From: Bacillota bacterium
GTDB lineage: Bacteria > Bacillota > Clostridia > Christensenellales > CALWSW01
Length of the DNA stretch: 5,421 bases
Assembly (NCBI GenBank): GCA_023402915.1
Contig: JAEYFO010000286.1
Span: forward strand, 1-5,421
Direction of reading: 5' to 3'
A program made the translations under genes and the position numbers. Under the pieces are notes generated by a model. The model did no database searches. It saw nothing but the letters and a program-made list of their open reading frames with translations, and was not told the DNA's origin. Of the stretch, positions 1 through 5,196 are shown in pieces (position 1 is the first letter of the stretch; each line of letters opens with the position of its first letter).

Positions 1-281
1 AAATCGCGGCGGAGGGAACGCCTTTGACGCTCAAAAACACCTATACCGGCGATTTCATCACGCTCTACGGCGTGGAAGAAGCGGCGGTCAAGGCGCTGGG
101 AGCGCCCTATGAGGCCATCCGCGACGCGTTCCGGGTGTCCGTTCCCGACACGGCGGCGGCCACGAAGCTGATCGTGGAGCATCCGGCGCTGTTTTCCGAT
201 TACGAGATCACCAAGGGAAAGATGGACGACGTGTTCCTGGCCGTCACGGGCAGGGTTTTGACGGGAGGCGAGCAGAAATGA
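1..281 (+). CDS. ABC-2 type transporter ATP-binding protein, C-terminal end (5' partial)
   Basis: This reading frame is open from the window edge (first full codon at 3) to a TGA at 279-281, giving about 92 residues. It begins IAAEGTPLTLKN, which matches the stretch after the H-loop of drug/antibiotic-type ABC ATPases, where the chain reads roughly 'G.I.AEGTP..LK'. The rest is the usual small C-terminal regulatory segment, ending with a KGKMDDVFLAVTGR-like motif (compare 'PTLEDVFL.LTG' in the DrrA/CcmA-like family). Walker A, Walker B and the signature motif lie upstream of the window and cannot be checked. Its stop overlaps the permease start (ATGA at 278-281), so the two are probably translationally coupled halves of one exporter. 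In the cell it would be a cytoplasmic, membrane-associated ATPase. The family is fairly sure; the substrate cannot be read from this fragment. Confidence 0.87.
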   Translation, partial: IAAEGTPLTLKNTYTGDFITLYGVEEAAVKALGAPYEAIRDAFRVSVPDTAAATKLIVEHPALFSDYEITKGKMDDVFLAVTGRVLTGGEQK

Positions 282-1180
282 CGGGGCTTTGGACGCTCAT
301 CAGGCGAAACACCAAGCTGTATTTCAAGGATAAGGGCATGTTCTTTTCGTCGCTCATCACGCCGGTGATCCTGCTGGTGCTGTATGCGACGTTCCTCAAA
401 AACGTGTACGACGATTCCTTCCGTTCGGCGCTGGCGGCGGCGGGCGCAACGATCTCAGGCGACGTCGTCAACGGCTGCGTGGGCGGCCAGCTGATTTCGT
501 CGCTGCTGGCGGTCAGCTGCGTGACGGTGGCGTTTTGTTCGAACCTTCTGATGATAAAGGACAAGGCCAGCGGCGCGCGAAACGATCTGGCCATCGCGCC
601 GGTGCGGCCCTCGACGCTGGGGATGAGCTATTGCTTTGCGTCGCTGTTTTCCACGCTCATCATCAGCTTTCTGGCGCTGGTGGTCAGCCTTGGCTATCTG
701 GCGCTGACGGGCTGGTGCCTGACGGCGGGAGACGTGCTGCTGATGATCCTGGACGTGCTGCTTTTGACGGCGTTTGGCACGGTGCTGTCCTGCTGCGTGA
801 ACTTTTTCCTCTCCACGGACGGGCAGGCTTCGGCGGTGGGCACGATCATCAGCGCCGGATACGGCTTCCTTTGCGGGGCGTATATGCCCATTTCCAGCTT
901 TGGCAGCGGCCTTCAGAATGTGCTCGCCTTCCTGCCGGGCACCTACGGCACCAGCCTTTTGCGCAACCATGCCATGCAGGGCGCGTTTGCCGAAATGGTG
1001 CAGCAGGGCTTTCCGGCGGAGGTGGTGGAAGCCATCCGCGACAGCGTGGATTGCAACCTGTATTTCTTTGGAACAAAGGTGGAAACCGGCGCGATGTACG
1101 CCATTCTCATCGGCAGCATTCTGGTGCTGACGGGCGTGTTCGTGGCCATGAATCTCCTTTCCCAAAAAAGGAGCAAATAA
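278..1180 (+). CDS. ABC-2 type transporter permease
   Basis: A 300-residue integral membrane protein of normal length for ABC-2 permeases. An amphipathic N-terminal stretch (LWTLIRRNTKLYFKDKG, 4-20) leads into predicted helices at about 21-42, 66-93, 113-144, 150-178, 183-206 and 271-293, the expected six. The segment around 200-230 (GAYMPISSFGSGLQNVLAFLPGTYG) matches the family's conserved 'G..fP...lP..l..i....P.ty' region before a long loop (about 232-268) and the last helix. The start is fixed by GGAGG at 264-268, nine bases before the ATG, and by the ATGA overlap with the ATPase gene. Together they should form an exporter of the DrrAB or NodIJ kind; drugs, lipids or peptides are all possible cargo. 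The downstream hydrolase begins 16 bp after the stop and is probably co-transcribed. Confidence 0.9.
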   Translation: MTGLWTLIRRNTKLYFKDKGMFFSSLITPVILLVLYATFLKNVYDDSFRSALAAAGATISGDVVNGCVGGQLISSLLAVSCVTVAFCSNLLMIKDKASGARNDLAIAPVRPSTLGMSYCFASLFSTLIISFLALVVSLGYLALTGWCLTAGDVLLMILDVLLLTAFGTVLSCCVNFFLSTDGQASAVGTIISAGYGFLCGAYMPISSFGSGLQNVLAFLPGTYGTSLLRNHAMQGAFAEMVQQGFPAEVVEAIRDSVDCNLYFFGTKVETGAMYAILIGSILVLTGVFVAMNLLSQKRSK

Positions 1181-1196
1181 AAGAGGCGAATATAAA

Positions 1197-1805
1197 ATGA
1201 AACGTGCGATCTATGTCCACGGCAAGGGCGGCTCTGCGGCGGAAGCCGGGCATTACCGGCCGCTTTTGCCGGGGTGGGACGTGGTTGGTTTTGACTACCG
1301 GGCGCGGACTCCGTGGGACGCAAAGGAAGAGTTTTCCCGCTTTTTTGACGCGCAGAGCGCCGGACAGGATGCGGTGATGGTGATCGCCAACAGCATCGGG
1401 GCGTTTTTTGCGCTGCATGCGCTTTCGGAAAAGCCCATCGCGCGGACGCTGCTGATCTCGCCGGTGGTCGATATGGAAGCGCTCATTCAAAGCATGATGA
1501 AATGGGTGGGCGTGACGGAAGAGGCGCTGCGCCAGGCGGGTGAAATTCCCGTCGAGGGCGGCGAAACGCTTTCGTGGGAATCCCTTTGCTACGTGCGGGA
1601 GCACCCCATCCGCTGGAACAAACCGGCGAGCATCCTCTATGGCGAAAGGGACGCGCTGACGAGCCGGGAGACCATTGCCGCGTTTGCGGCGCGGACCGGC
1701 GCGGAATTGACCGTCATGCCGGGCGGGGAGCACTGGTTCCACACGCCGGAACAGATGGCGTTTTTGGACGATTGGGTCAAAGGAGTCATGAAAAGCCCTG
1801 TTTGA
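1197..1805 (+). CDS. Small alpha/beta-hydrolase with AxSxG nucleophile elbow
   Basis: A 202-residue protein with the alpha/beta-hydrolase layout. A first strand and oxyanion loop read AIYVHGKGG (4-12). The nucleophile elbow is IANSIGAFFAL (63-73), with Ser66 as probable nucleophile. The acid lies in LYGERDALTS (Asp152) and the catalytic histidine in MPGGEHWFHT (His179). The elbow is A-x-S-x-G rather than the usual G-x-S-x-G, a variant tolerated in several small hydrolase groups. No signal peptide or membrane helix is visible, so it should be cytoplasmic. A weak AGAGG at 1182-1186 lies 10 bases before the ATG. It follows the ABC permease by 16 bp and so probably shares its operon, but this does not establish that it acts on the transporter's substrate. 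Esterase or amidase activity on a small molecule is likely; the actual substrate is unknown. Confidence 0.85.
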   Translation: MKRAIYVHGKGGSAAEAGHYRPLLPGWDVVGFDYRARTPWDAKEEFSRFFDAQSAGQDAVMVIANSIGAFFALHALSEKPIARTLLISPVVDMEALIQSMMKWVGVTEEALRQAGEIPVEGGETLSWESLCYVREHPIRWNKPASILYGERDALTSRETIAAFAARTGAELTVMPGGEHWFHTPEQMAFLDDWVKGVMKSPV

Positions 1806-1932
1806 ACGGAAAACGGGGAGTTTTTCAAAAATTCAAAAAGAAAAACCGGCGGATCTGCCGGAAAGACTGCGCTATTTAGGGGCGGCTGCGGGAAGCGGCG
1901 CGCCCCTTCGGCAATGAAAAGAGGGAAAGATC
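1806..1932. other. A-rich spacer with two GC hairpins
   Basis: This 127-base gap separates the hydrolase from the membrane-flavodoxin gene. It holds a short palindrome at 1846-1861 (CCGGC/GCCGG arms with a GATC-like loop) and a perfect 7-bp stem formed by AGGGGCG (1878-1884) and CGCCCCT (1901-1907). Neither is followed by a T-run on the plus strand, so neither is a convincing plus-strand terminator. A weaker AT-only pairing is possible between GTTTTTC (1820-1826) and GAAAAAC (1840-1846). I could not pick out a good sigma-A promoter, so it is unclear whether the next gene has its own promoter or is read through from upstream. Confidence 0.45.
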
Positions 1933-2850
1933 GTGAAGAAAAAACAGCCGTCGCGGGCGGAGCGCGCAAGAAAAATTCTGATTTTCTGGACGCTGTTTAT
2001 CGGCGTGGGCGCAGTGGCGGGAGCGGCCGCCATGCTGATCGATCCCAGCGGCAGGGCGTTGGGCATGGACGCGATGCTGCCCTATTTTCAGGTGCTGCCC
2101 TTTGCGGACAAATTGTTCCGGAATTTTACGTTTTCGGGCGCGGCGCTTTTGATCGTCAACGGCCTGAGCAATCTGACAGCAGCGGGGTTGCTCTTTGCAA
2201 AAAAGAAGGCGGGCGTCGCGCTCGGCGGCCTGTTCGGCGTGACGCTGATGCTCTGGATCTGCATCCAGTTCGTCATTTTCCCGATGAATTTCATGTCCAC
2301 CAGCTATTTCGTGTTCGGCCTTTGTCAGGCGGCCACGGGCTATGCGGCGTGGGTGTTTCAAAAGCAGGAAGCGTTTGTCGTCGATGCGGCGGACTACCCC
2401 AACATTGGCGCGAATCCGAACCGGCTGGTGGTGTATTTTTCCCGCATGGGCTACGGAAAAAAGCTGGCGCTCGAAGAGGCGAACCGGACGGGCGCGGCGG
2501 TGTATGAGCTGCGTTCGACGGAGCGGACGGAGGGCACGCTGGGCTTCTGGTGGTGCGGGCGGTTCGGAATGCATCGCTGGGCCATGCCCATTGAACCGGT
2601 CAAAATCGACCTTTCCGCCTATGAACATGTGACGATCTGCGCCCCGATCTGGGTGTTTGCGCTGGCCGCGCCGGTGCGCAGCTTTTGCAAAGAAGCGGCG
2701 GGAAGCATCAAGGAAGCCGACTACATTCTGGTGCATCATACCGCCGGCCGCTACGAAAATGCCGCCCGGGAAATGGACGCGCTCCTCGGCCTGAAGCACA
2801 CGGGCTTTCGCAGCGTGCAGTGCAAGATGGGGAATTTCCGGGAGCGGTAA
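1933..2850 (+). CDS. Four-helix membrane protein fused to a degenerate flavodoxin-like domain
   Basis: A 305-residue two-part protein. After a basic N terminus (KKKQPSRAERARK), which should stay in the cytoplasm, there are predicted membrane helices at about 15-35, 66-88, 93-117 and 121-143. A short linker leads to a flavodoxin-like domain from about 163 to the end. This domain starts with strand 1 and its phosphate loop, RLVVYFSRMGYGKK (164-177). It continues with strand VTICAPIWVFALAAPVRSF (233-251), which matches the 'P.w....p.p..sF' segment of flavodoxins, and YILVHHTAG (264-272). Flavodoxins usually have S/T-x-T-G-x-T in the loop; here it is S-R-M-G-Y-G (170-175), so FMN binding is uncertain. 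The start is GTG with GAGGG at 1921-1925, seven bases upstream; no in-frame ATG occurs before residue 34. A membrane-tethered redox role is likely by family, but unproven. Confidence 0.78.
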   Translation: MKKKQPSRAERARKILIFWTLFIGVGAVAGAAAMLIDPSGRALGMDAMLPYFQVLPFADKLFRNFTFSGAALLIVNGLSNLTAAGLLFAKKKAGVALGGLFGVTLMLWICIQFVIFPMNFMSTSYFVFGLCQAATGYAAWVFQKQEAFVVDAADYPNIGANPNRLVVYFSRMGYGKKLALEEANRTGAAVYELRSTERTEGTLGFWWCGRFGMHRWAMPIEPVKIDLSAYEHVTICAPIWVFALAAPVRSFCKEAAGSIKEADYILVHHTAGRYENAAREMDALLGLKHTGFRSVQCKMGNFRER

Positions 2851-2884
2851 GCCGCGCGGCGAAAGGGAGTGCAGCGGCTTTTTC
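2849..2884 (+). terminator. Rho-independent terminator overlapping the stop codon of the membrane-flavodoxin gene
   Basis: AAGCCGC (2849-2855) pairs perfectly with GCGGCTT (2874-2880), and the run TTTTT (2879-2883) follows. The left arm begins inside the TAA stop (2848-2850), so the transcript would end almost directly after translation. GCCGCGCGGC at 2851-2860 is itself a palindrome and could form a competing small hairpin. Confidence 0.65.
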
Positions 2885-2930
2885 TTGGAAGGCGGAACGG
2901 GTCAAAAAAACAGAAAGAGGGAAGAAGCGG

Positions 2931-2954
2931 GGGCAACGGAAAAGCCCGTTTTTT
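2931..2954 (+). terminator. Second, shorter plus-strand terminator candidate
   Basis: Two alternative small stems lead into the same T-run (2949-2954): GGGC (2931-2934) with GCCC (2944-2947), or AACGG (2935-2939) with CCGTT (2946-2950). Both stems are short, so this may be only a back-up to the stop-overlapping terminator upstream. Confidence 0.45.
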
Positions 2955-2968
2955 CAAAGACAGAAAAC

Positions 2969-3028
2969 AAAAAAACAGCGCCGCCTGAGGAAGCGCGAAT
3001 CGCTTCTGCAAGCGGCGCTGCTGTTTTT
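2969..3028. terminator. Strong bidirectional terminator between convergent genes
   Basis: CAGCGCCGC (2976-2984) pairs perfectly with GCGGCGCTG (3012-3020). An inner stem, GAAGCG (2990-2995) with CGCTTC (3001-3006), closes a five-base loop. On the plus strand TTTTT follows at 3024-3028. On the minus strand the hairpin is followed by a run of seven Ts, then GTTTTC. It would therefore end transcripts of the MocR gene coming from the right and back up termination from the left. Confidence 0.8.
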
Positions 3029-3063
3029 GGAGGAAGAACCCTTTTTTGTTTTGAAGGAAGAAC
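3025..3063. repeat. 15-bp imperfect tandem direct repeat
   Basis: TTTTGGAGGAAGAAC (3025-3039) recurs as TTTTGAAGGAAGAAC (3049-3063). There is one mismatch in 15 bases and the period is 24 bp. It lies just past the bidirectional terminator and downstream of the MocR gene. No function is evident; a small local duplication is the simplest explanation. Confidence 0.6.
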
Positions 3064-3154
3064 TCCAGCGACGATGCAGAAAACCGGATTTTGGTGAAGT
3101 TGTTTTTTCGGAAAATCCCTTGGGAAAATGGCTGTATCGCACAAAAAGCATGGG

Positions 3155-4258
3155 TCAACTTTGTCCGGAAAGCGCCCGGCGTCTGGCGCGGCGGACGCGG
3201 TTGATGTGCCGCTCGAAATCGCCGCTGTTCAGAAGCTCCGCCAGCACCAGCTGTTCAAACGCCGGAACCGTGCAGGACAAAAAGCCCAGCTTTTGCACAT
3301 AGGGCTGCACCAGCCGCTCGGGCAGCACCATATAGCCCACGCGCAGGGCGGGGGAGATCGTGCGGGAAAAGGTGTTGAGGTAGATCACGTTGTCCCGGTC
3401 TGAGAGGACGAACAGCGTTTCCATGGGCTGGGAGGAGACGGAAAACTCCGATCCGTAGTCCGATTCCACCAGAAAACGCCCGGAATGTTCCGCCCAACGG
3501 AGGTATTCGTGCCGCTTGGAGGCGGAGGCCGTCACGCCGCTGGGGAAGCTGCGGTAGGGTGTGGTGTGCAACACGTCCGCCCGGCAGGCTGAGAGCGCCG
3601 CGCTGTCAATGCCGTCCTGCGCCAGGGGAAGCAGCTCGCACCGAACGCACGCGGCGTGGTAGATCTGCTCGATCTTTTCATAGGAAGGGGTCTCGATGGC
3701 ATAGACCTTTTCCCGCCCCAGCAGCGTGACGATCTGGCCGTAAAGATATTCTGCGCCCGAGCCGACGACGATCTGATCGAGCGAGACGCGGATGCTGCGG
3801 TTGCGCGCCAGATAGCGGGCGATGGCGCTGCGCAGCTCGATGCACCCGGAGTTTGGGGGGCGCTCCAAAAGCGCGTCCTGAAAATCGGAGAGCACCTTTC
3901 GCATGGTTTTGCTCAGGATGGAAAGGGAAAATTCCGGATCACCGGCCGGGATGCGGCGCACGGGCAGGGGGGAAACCCTGGCGGCATCGGCGCTTTGGGC
4001 GGGGGCGGCAAAGCCGTCCGACGGGCGGAAGATCACAAAATAGCCGCTGCGCTCGCGGGATTCGGCGTAGCCCTCGTCGCAAAGCAGCCCGTAGGCGTGC
4101 TCGACGGTAACGGTGCTCAGCCCCAGCTCCGCGCTCAGCAGGCGCTTGGAGGGCAGCTTGCTGCCGCAGGGGAATGTGCCGCAGATGATGTCGTCGCGCA
4201 GCAGCCGGTACAGCTGCAAATAAGCTGGGCGCTGCGCTTTGTCGATCCTATATTGCAT
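3155..4258 (-). CDS. MocR-type transcriptional regulator (GntR HTH plus aminotransferase-like domain) lacking the PLP lysine
   Basis: A 367-residue protein with a GntR winged helix-turn-helix at about 10-75 (PAYLQLYRLLRDDI, then GSKLPSKRLLSAELGLSTVT and RERSGYFV). A short linker leads to a fold-type-I aminotransferase-like domain from about 107. Recognisable blocks are GSGAEYLYGQIVTLLG (166-181), TPYRSFPSGVT (233-243), VESDYGSEF (264-272) and VIYLNTFSRTISPALRVGYMVLP (291-313). MocR proteins normally read F-S-K in the last block, the Lys forming the aldimine with pyridoxal phosphate. Here it is Arg299 (codon CGC, bases 3364-3362). The usual E-D-D-Y is E-S-D-Y, so the Asp expected to contact the PLP pyridine nitrogen appears to be Ser266. 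Typical members have about 450-480 residues, so the C-terminal subdomain is missing or reduced. The ATG is the first start after an in-frame stop; its ribosome-binding site is poor (GGAG 16 bases upstream). It probably regulates the divergent ECF gene. Confidence 0.88.
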   Translation of the reverse strand: MQYRIDKAQRPAYLQLYRLLRDDIICGTFPCGSKLPSKRLLSAELGLSTVTVEHAYGLLCDEGYAESRERSGYFVIFRPSDGFAAPAQSADAARVSPLPVRRIPAGDPEFSLSILSKTMRKVLSDFQDALLERPPNSGCIELRSAIARYLARNRSIRVSLDQIVVGSGAEYLYGQIVTLLGREKVYAIETPSYEKIEQIYHAACVRCELLPLAQDGIDSAALSACRADVLHTTPYRSFPSGVTASASKRHEYLRWAEHSGRFLVESDYGSEFSVSSQPMETLFVLSDRDNVIYLNTFSRTISPALRVGYMVLPERLVQPYVQKLGFLSCTVPAFEQLVLAELLNSGDFERHINRVRRARRRALSGQS

Positions 4259-4260
4259 CT

Positions 4261-4300
4261 GGTATTACTATTTTCTCCGTTTCTGACTATTTCATAGTAT
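4261..4300. promoter_or_regulatory. Candidate MocR operator: ACTATTT(T)C repeats
   Basis: ACTATTTTC (4267-4275) is repeated as ACTATTTC (4286-4293), 19 bp apart, about two helical turns. The second copy also begins the palindrome ACTATTTCATAGT (4286-4298; arms ACTAT and ATAGT). MocR proteins are known to bind repeated half-sites in divergent promoter regions. Here the repeats sit where a -35 box would be needed for the ECF gene. AT-rich DNA produces such words easily, so this is a candidate only. Confidence 0.4.
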
Positions 4301-4305
4301 CAGAT

Positions 4306-4334
4306 ATTGTATAAGATAAAGAGGCAAAGTGCAA
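4306..4334 (-). promoter_or_regulatory. Candidate sigma-A promoter of the MocR gene
   Basis: Read on the minus strand, TTGCAC (4334-4329) and TACAAT (4311-4306, five of six bases of TATAAT) are 17 bp apart. Transcription would begin near 4299, leaving a leader of about 40 bases before the ATG. The -35 hexamer keeps only TTG of the consensus. Confidence 0.35.
4310..4315 (+). promoter_or_regulatory. Candidate -10 box of the ECF S-component gene
   Basis: TATAAG matches five of six bases of TATAAT. No good -35 box lies 16-18 bp upstream; that space holds the ACTATTTC repeat instead. A start near 4322 would give a leader of about 27 bases, which includes the ribosome-binding site. This arrangement would fit a promoter that depends on an activator, such as the divergent MocR protein. 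It also overlaps the MocR gene's own -10 box. Confidence 0.35.
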
Positions 4335-4340
4335 GGAGGT
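4333..4340 (+). promoter_or_regulatory. Strong ribosome-binding site of the ECF S-component gene
   Basis: AAGGAGGT lies eight bases before the ATG at 4349. It is a near-perfect Shine-Dalgarno sequence and settles the start. It contrasts with the poor site of the divergent regulator. Confidence 0.8.
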
Positions 4341-4348
4341 TTTGAAAC

Positions 4349-4882
4349 ATGCGGGCACAAACCCAGACCAACACGAAGAAAACGACGCTCCGGCTGTGCG
4401 GCACGGCCATGTTCATGGCGCTCAACGTGGCCATGAGTTCCTTTGGCGTTCCCGTTCCGGGCGGCCATCTTTATATGAACGACATCATCATCTGCACGGC
4501 GGCCATTCTGCTCGACCCGTTCGAAGCGTTCGCTGTGGGCGGCGTGGGCGCGTTCCTGGGCGACCTGCTGTTTTACCCCACGCCCATGTTCGTCTCGCTC
4601 GTGACCCACGGCCTGCAGGCCGTCGTGATCTCGCTCTTTTCCCACAAGGCGCTCAAGGATCGTCCGGCGCTGGCCTCCGGCATCGGCGTGACGGTCGGCG
4701 CGGTCATCATGGTCGTGGGCTATTCGCTGGGCCGCGCGTTCCTTTACAGCACGCCGGAATACGCCCTGCTCAAGCTGCCCTACCAGATCCTGCAGGCCGC
4801 CGTGGGCGCTGTGGCCGGTATGCTGCTTTGCTGGAAATGCGGCGTTCGCAAGCTCTATCAAAACGCTGTGGAGAAAGCGTAA
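4349..4882 (+). CDS. ECF transporter S component (vitamin-binding membrane subunit)
   Basis: A 177-residue, very hydrophobic protein, the usual size for S components, with about six predicted helices between residues 14 and 162. Helix 1 contains TAMFMALNVAMS, in which Ala20, Ala24 and Ala28 form an AxxxAxxxA pattern. That pattern resembles the motif S components use to dock on EcfT. The following GVPVPGGHLYMNDIIICTAAILLDP and GGVGAFLGDLLFYPTP segments match the family's 'P.p.g.....D......i...P..g...GgiG..l.DL..yp' signature. It would bind a vitamin or precursor outside the cell and be driven by a shared EcfA/EcfA'/EcfT module, which is not in this window. The family includes carriers for riboflavin, pyridoxine, thiamine precursors and queuosine precursors. 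The MocR neighbour makes vitamin B6 a reasonable guess, but the sequence alone does not decide it. Confidence 0.85.
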   Translation: MRAQTQTNTKKTTLRLCGTAMFMALNVAMSSFGVPVPGGHLYMNDIIICTAAILLDPFEAFAVGGVGAFLGDLLFYPTPMFVSLVTHGLQAVVISLFSHKALKDRPALASGIGVTVGAVIMVVGYSLGRAFLYSTPEYALLKLPYQILQAAVGAVAGMLLCWKCGVRKLYQNAVEKA

Positions 4883-4917
4883 CATTCCATTCATTCAAAT
4901 AAAGAGAAAAAACCAAA

Positions 4918-4968
4918 CCGCCCGGCTGCTTCGAGGAAAAACTTCGGAGCGCCGGGCGGGTTTTCTTT
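4918..4968. terminator. Terminator after the ECF S-component gene, possibly bidirectional
   Basis: CCGCCCGGC (4918-4926) pairs perfectly with GCCGGGCGG (4951-4959). The stem extends inward through GCTTCGAGG and CTTCGGAGC, allowing G-T pairs, to an AAAAA loop. TTTTCTTTT follows from 4961. On the minus strand the hairpin is followed by GGTTTGGTTTTTTC, so it could also stop leftward transcription. Confidence 0.85.
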
Positions 4969-5144
4969 TGAAAAAAGTTGAAGAGCGTCGGTCAAAAACG
5001 CCGCAGCGCCGAATCGGCCGCCGCCTGCGGGAAAAAGCTGGCTGTTTGAAAAAGGGGAAAGATCGATCGGAAAGACGCTGCGCAAAAGAGCGGCGAGCCG
5101 CGCGGCAGATCGTTTTTCAAAAAATGCGATCATGGCGCGGAAGC

Positions 5145-5171
5145 AAAAAACGCTGCGGACGAACCGCAGCG
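5145..5171 (-). terminator. Rho-independent terminator of the minus-strand gene at the right edge
   Basis: On the minus strand CGCTGCGG (5171-5164) and CCGCAGCG (5158-5151) form a perfect 8-bp stem with a TTCGT loop, followed directly by six Ts (5150-5145). It lies 25 bases past the gene's stop codon and is a textbook intrinsic terminator. Confidence 0.88.
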
Positions 5172-5196
5172 CTTTGCGTTTTGAAACGAAACCCCG

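Larger units (their letters stand above)
2851..3154. other. Convergent intergenic region without a gene
   Basis: These 304 bases lie between two genes that point at each other. I find three stem-loop terminators (at about 2849-2884, 2931-2954 and 2969-3028) and a 15-bp imperfect tandem repeat at 3025-3039 and 3049-3063. The plus strand is strongly A/G-rich, which leaves several frames open by chance. None of them has a good ribosome-binding site combined with a protein-like composition. No remnant of the regulator's missing C terminus could be read in the minus-strand frames beyond its stop. Confidence 0.6.
4883..5196. other. Intergenic region between convergent genes, no credible gene
   Basis: These 314 bases hold a strong terminator at 4918-4968 serving the ECF gene and another at 5145-5171 serving the minus-strand gene on the right. 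About 180 bases between them are A/G-rich on the plus strand. A further imperfect hairpin there pairs GATCG (5108-5112) with CGATC (5127-5131) around a TTTTTC/AAAAAA core. Open frames exist on both strands, but their Arg/Lys-rich or low-complexity products and lack of ribosome-binding sites argue against real genes. Confidence 0.6.

Noticed and set aside
455..1165. Long minus-strand open frame opposite the ABC permease
   Set aside because: Its product is rich in His, Arg, Gln and Ala and matches no fold. It is the complement of a clear membrane protein in GC-rich DNA.
1846..1861. Hairpin followed on the minus strand by TTTTTCTTTTT, resembling a leftward terminator
   Set aside because: No minus-strand gene lies upstream of it, so there is no transcript for it to end. 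It could still limit antisense RNA, but nothing shows this.
1914..2507. Plus-strand frame starting at an ATG 19 bases before the flavodoxin gene's GTG
   Set aside because: The ATG has no ribosome-binding site in front of it and the product is Arg/Gly-rich. The GTG frame has both a good site and real domains.
1876..2799. 307-codon minus-strand open frame opposite the membrane-flavodoxin gene
   Set aside because: It is as long as the real gene, but its product is His/Arg/Gln-rich with no domain. The plus-strand frame shows membrane helices and flavodoxin motifs.
3656..4297. Plus-strand open frame opposite the MocR gene
   Set aside because: It covers conserved MocR coding sequence and its product is low-complexity; it is a shadow frame.
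4259..4348. Possible riboswitch ahead of the vitamin transporter gene
   Set aside because: The predicted leader is only about 27 bases and AT-rich, too short for a known vitamin riboswitch.
4292..4894. Minus-strand open frame opposite the ECF S component
   Set aside because: The His/Arg/Gln-rich product has no domain, while the other strand carries a clear S component with a strong ribosome-binding site.
5097..5106. GCCGCGCGGC palindrome also present at 2851-2860
   Set aside because: A 10-base GC palindrome occurring twice in GC-rich DNA with unrelated flanks is best explained by chance.
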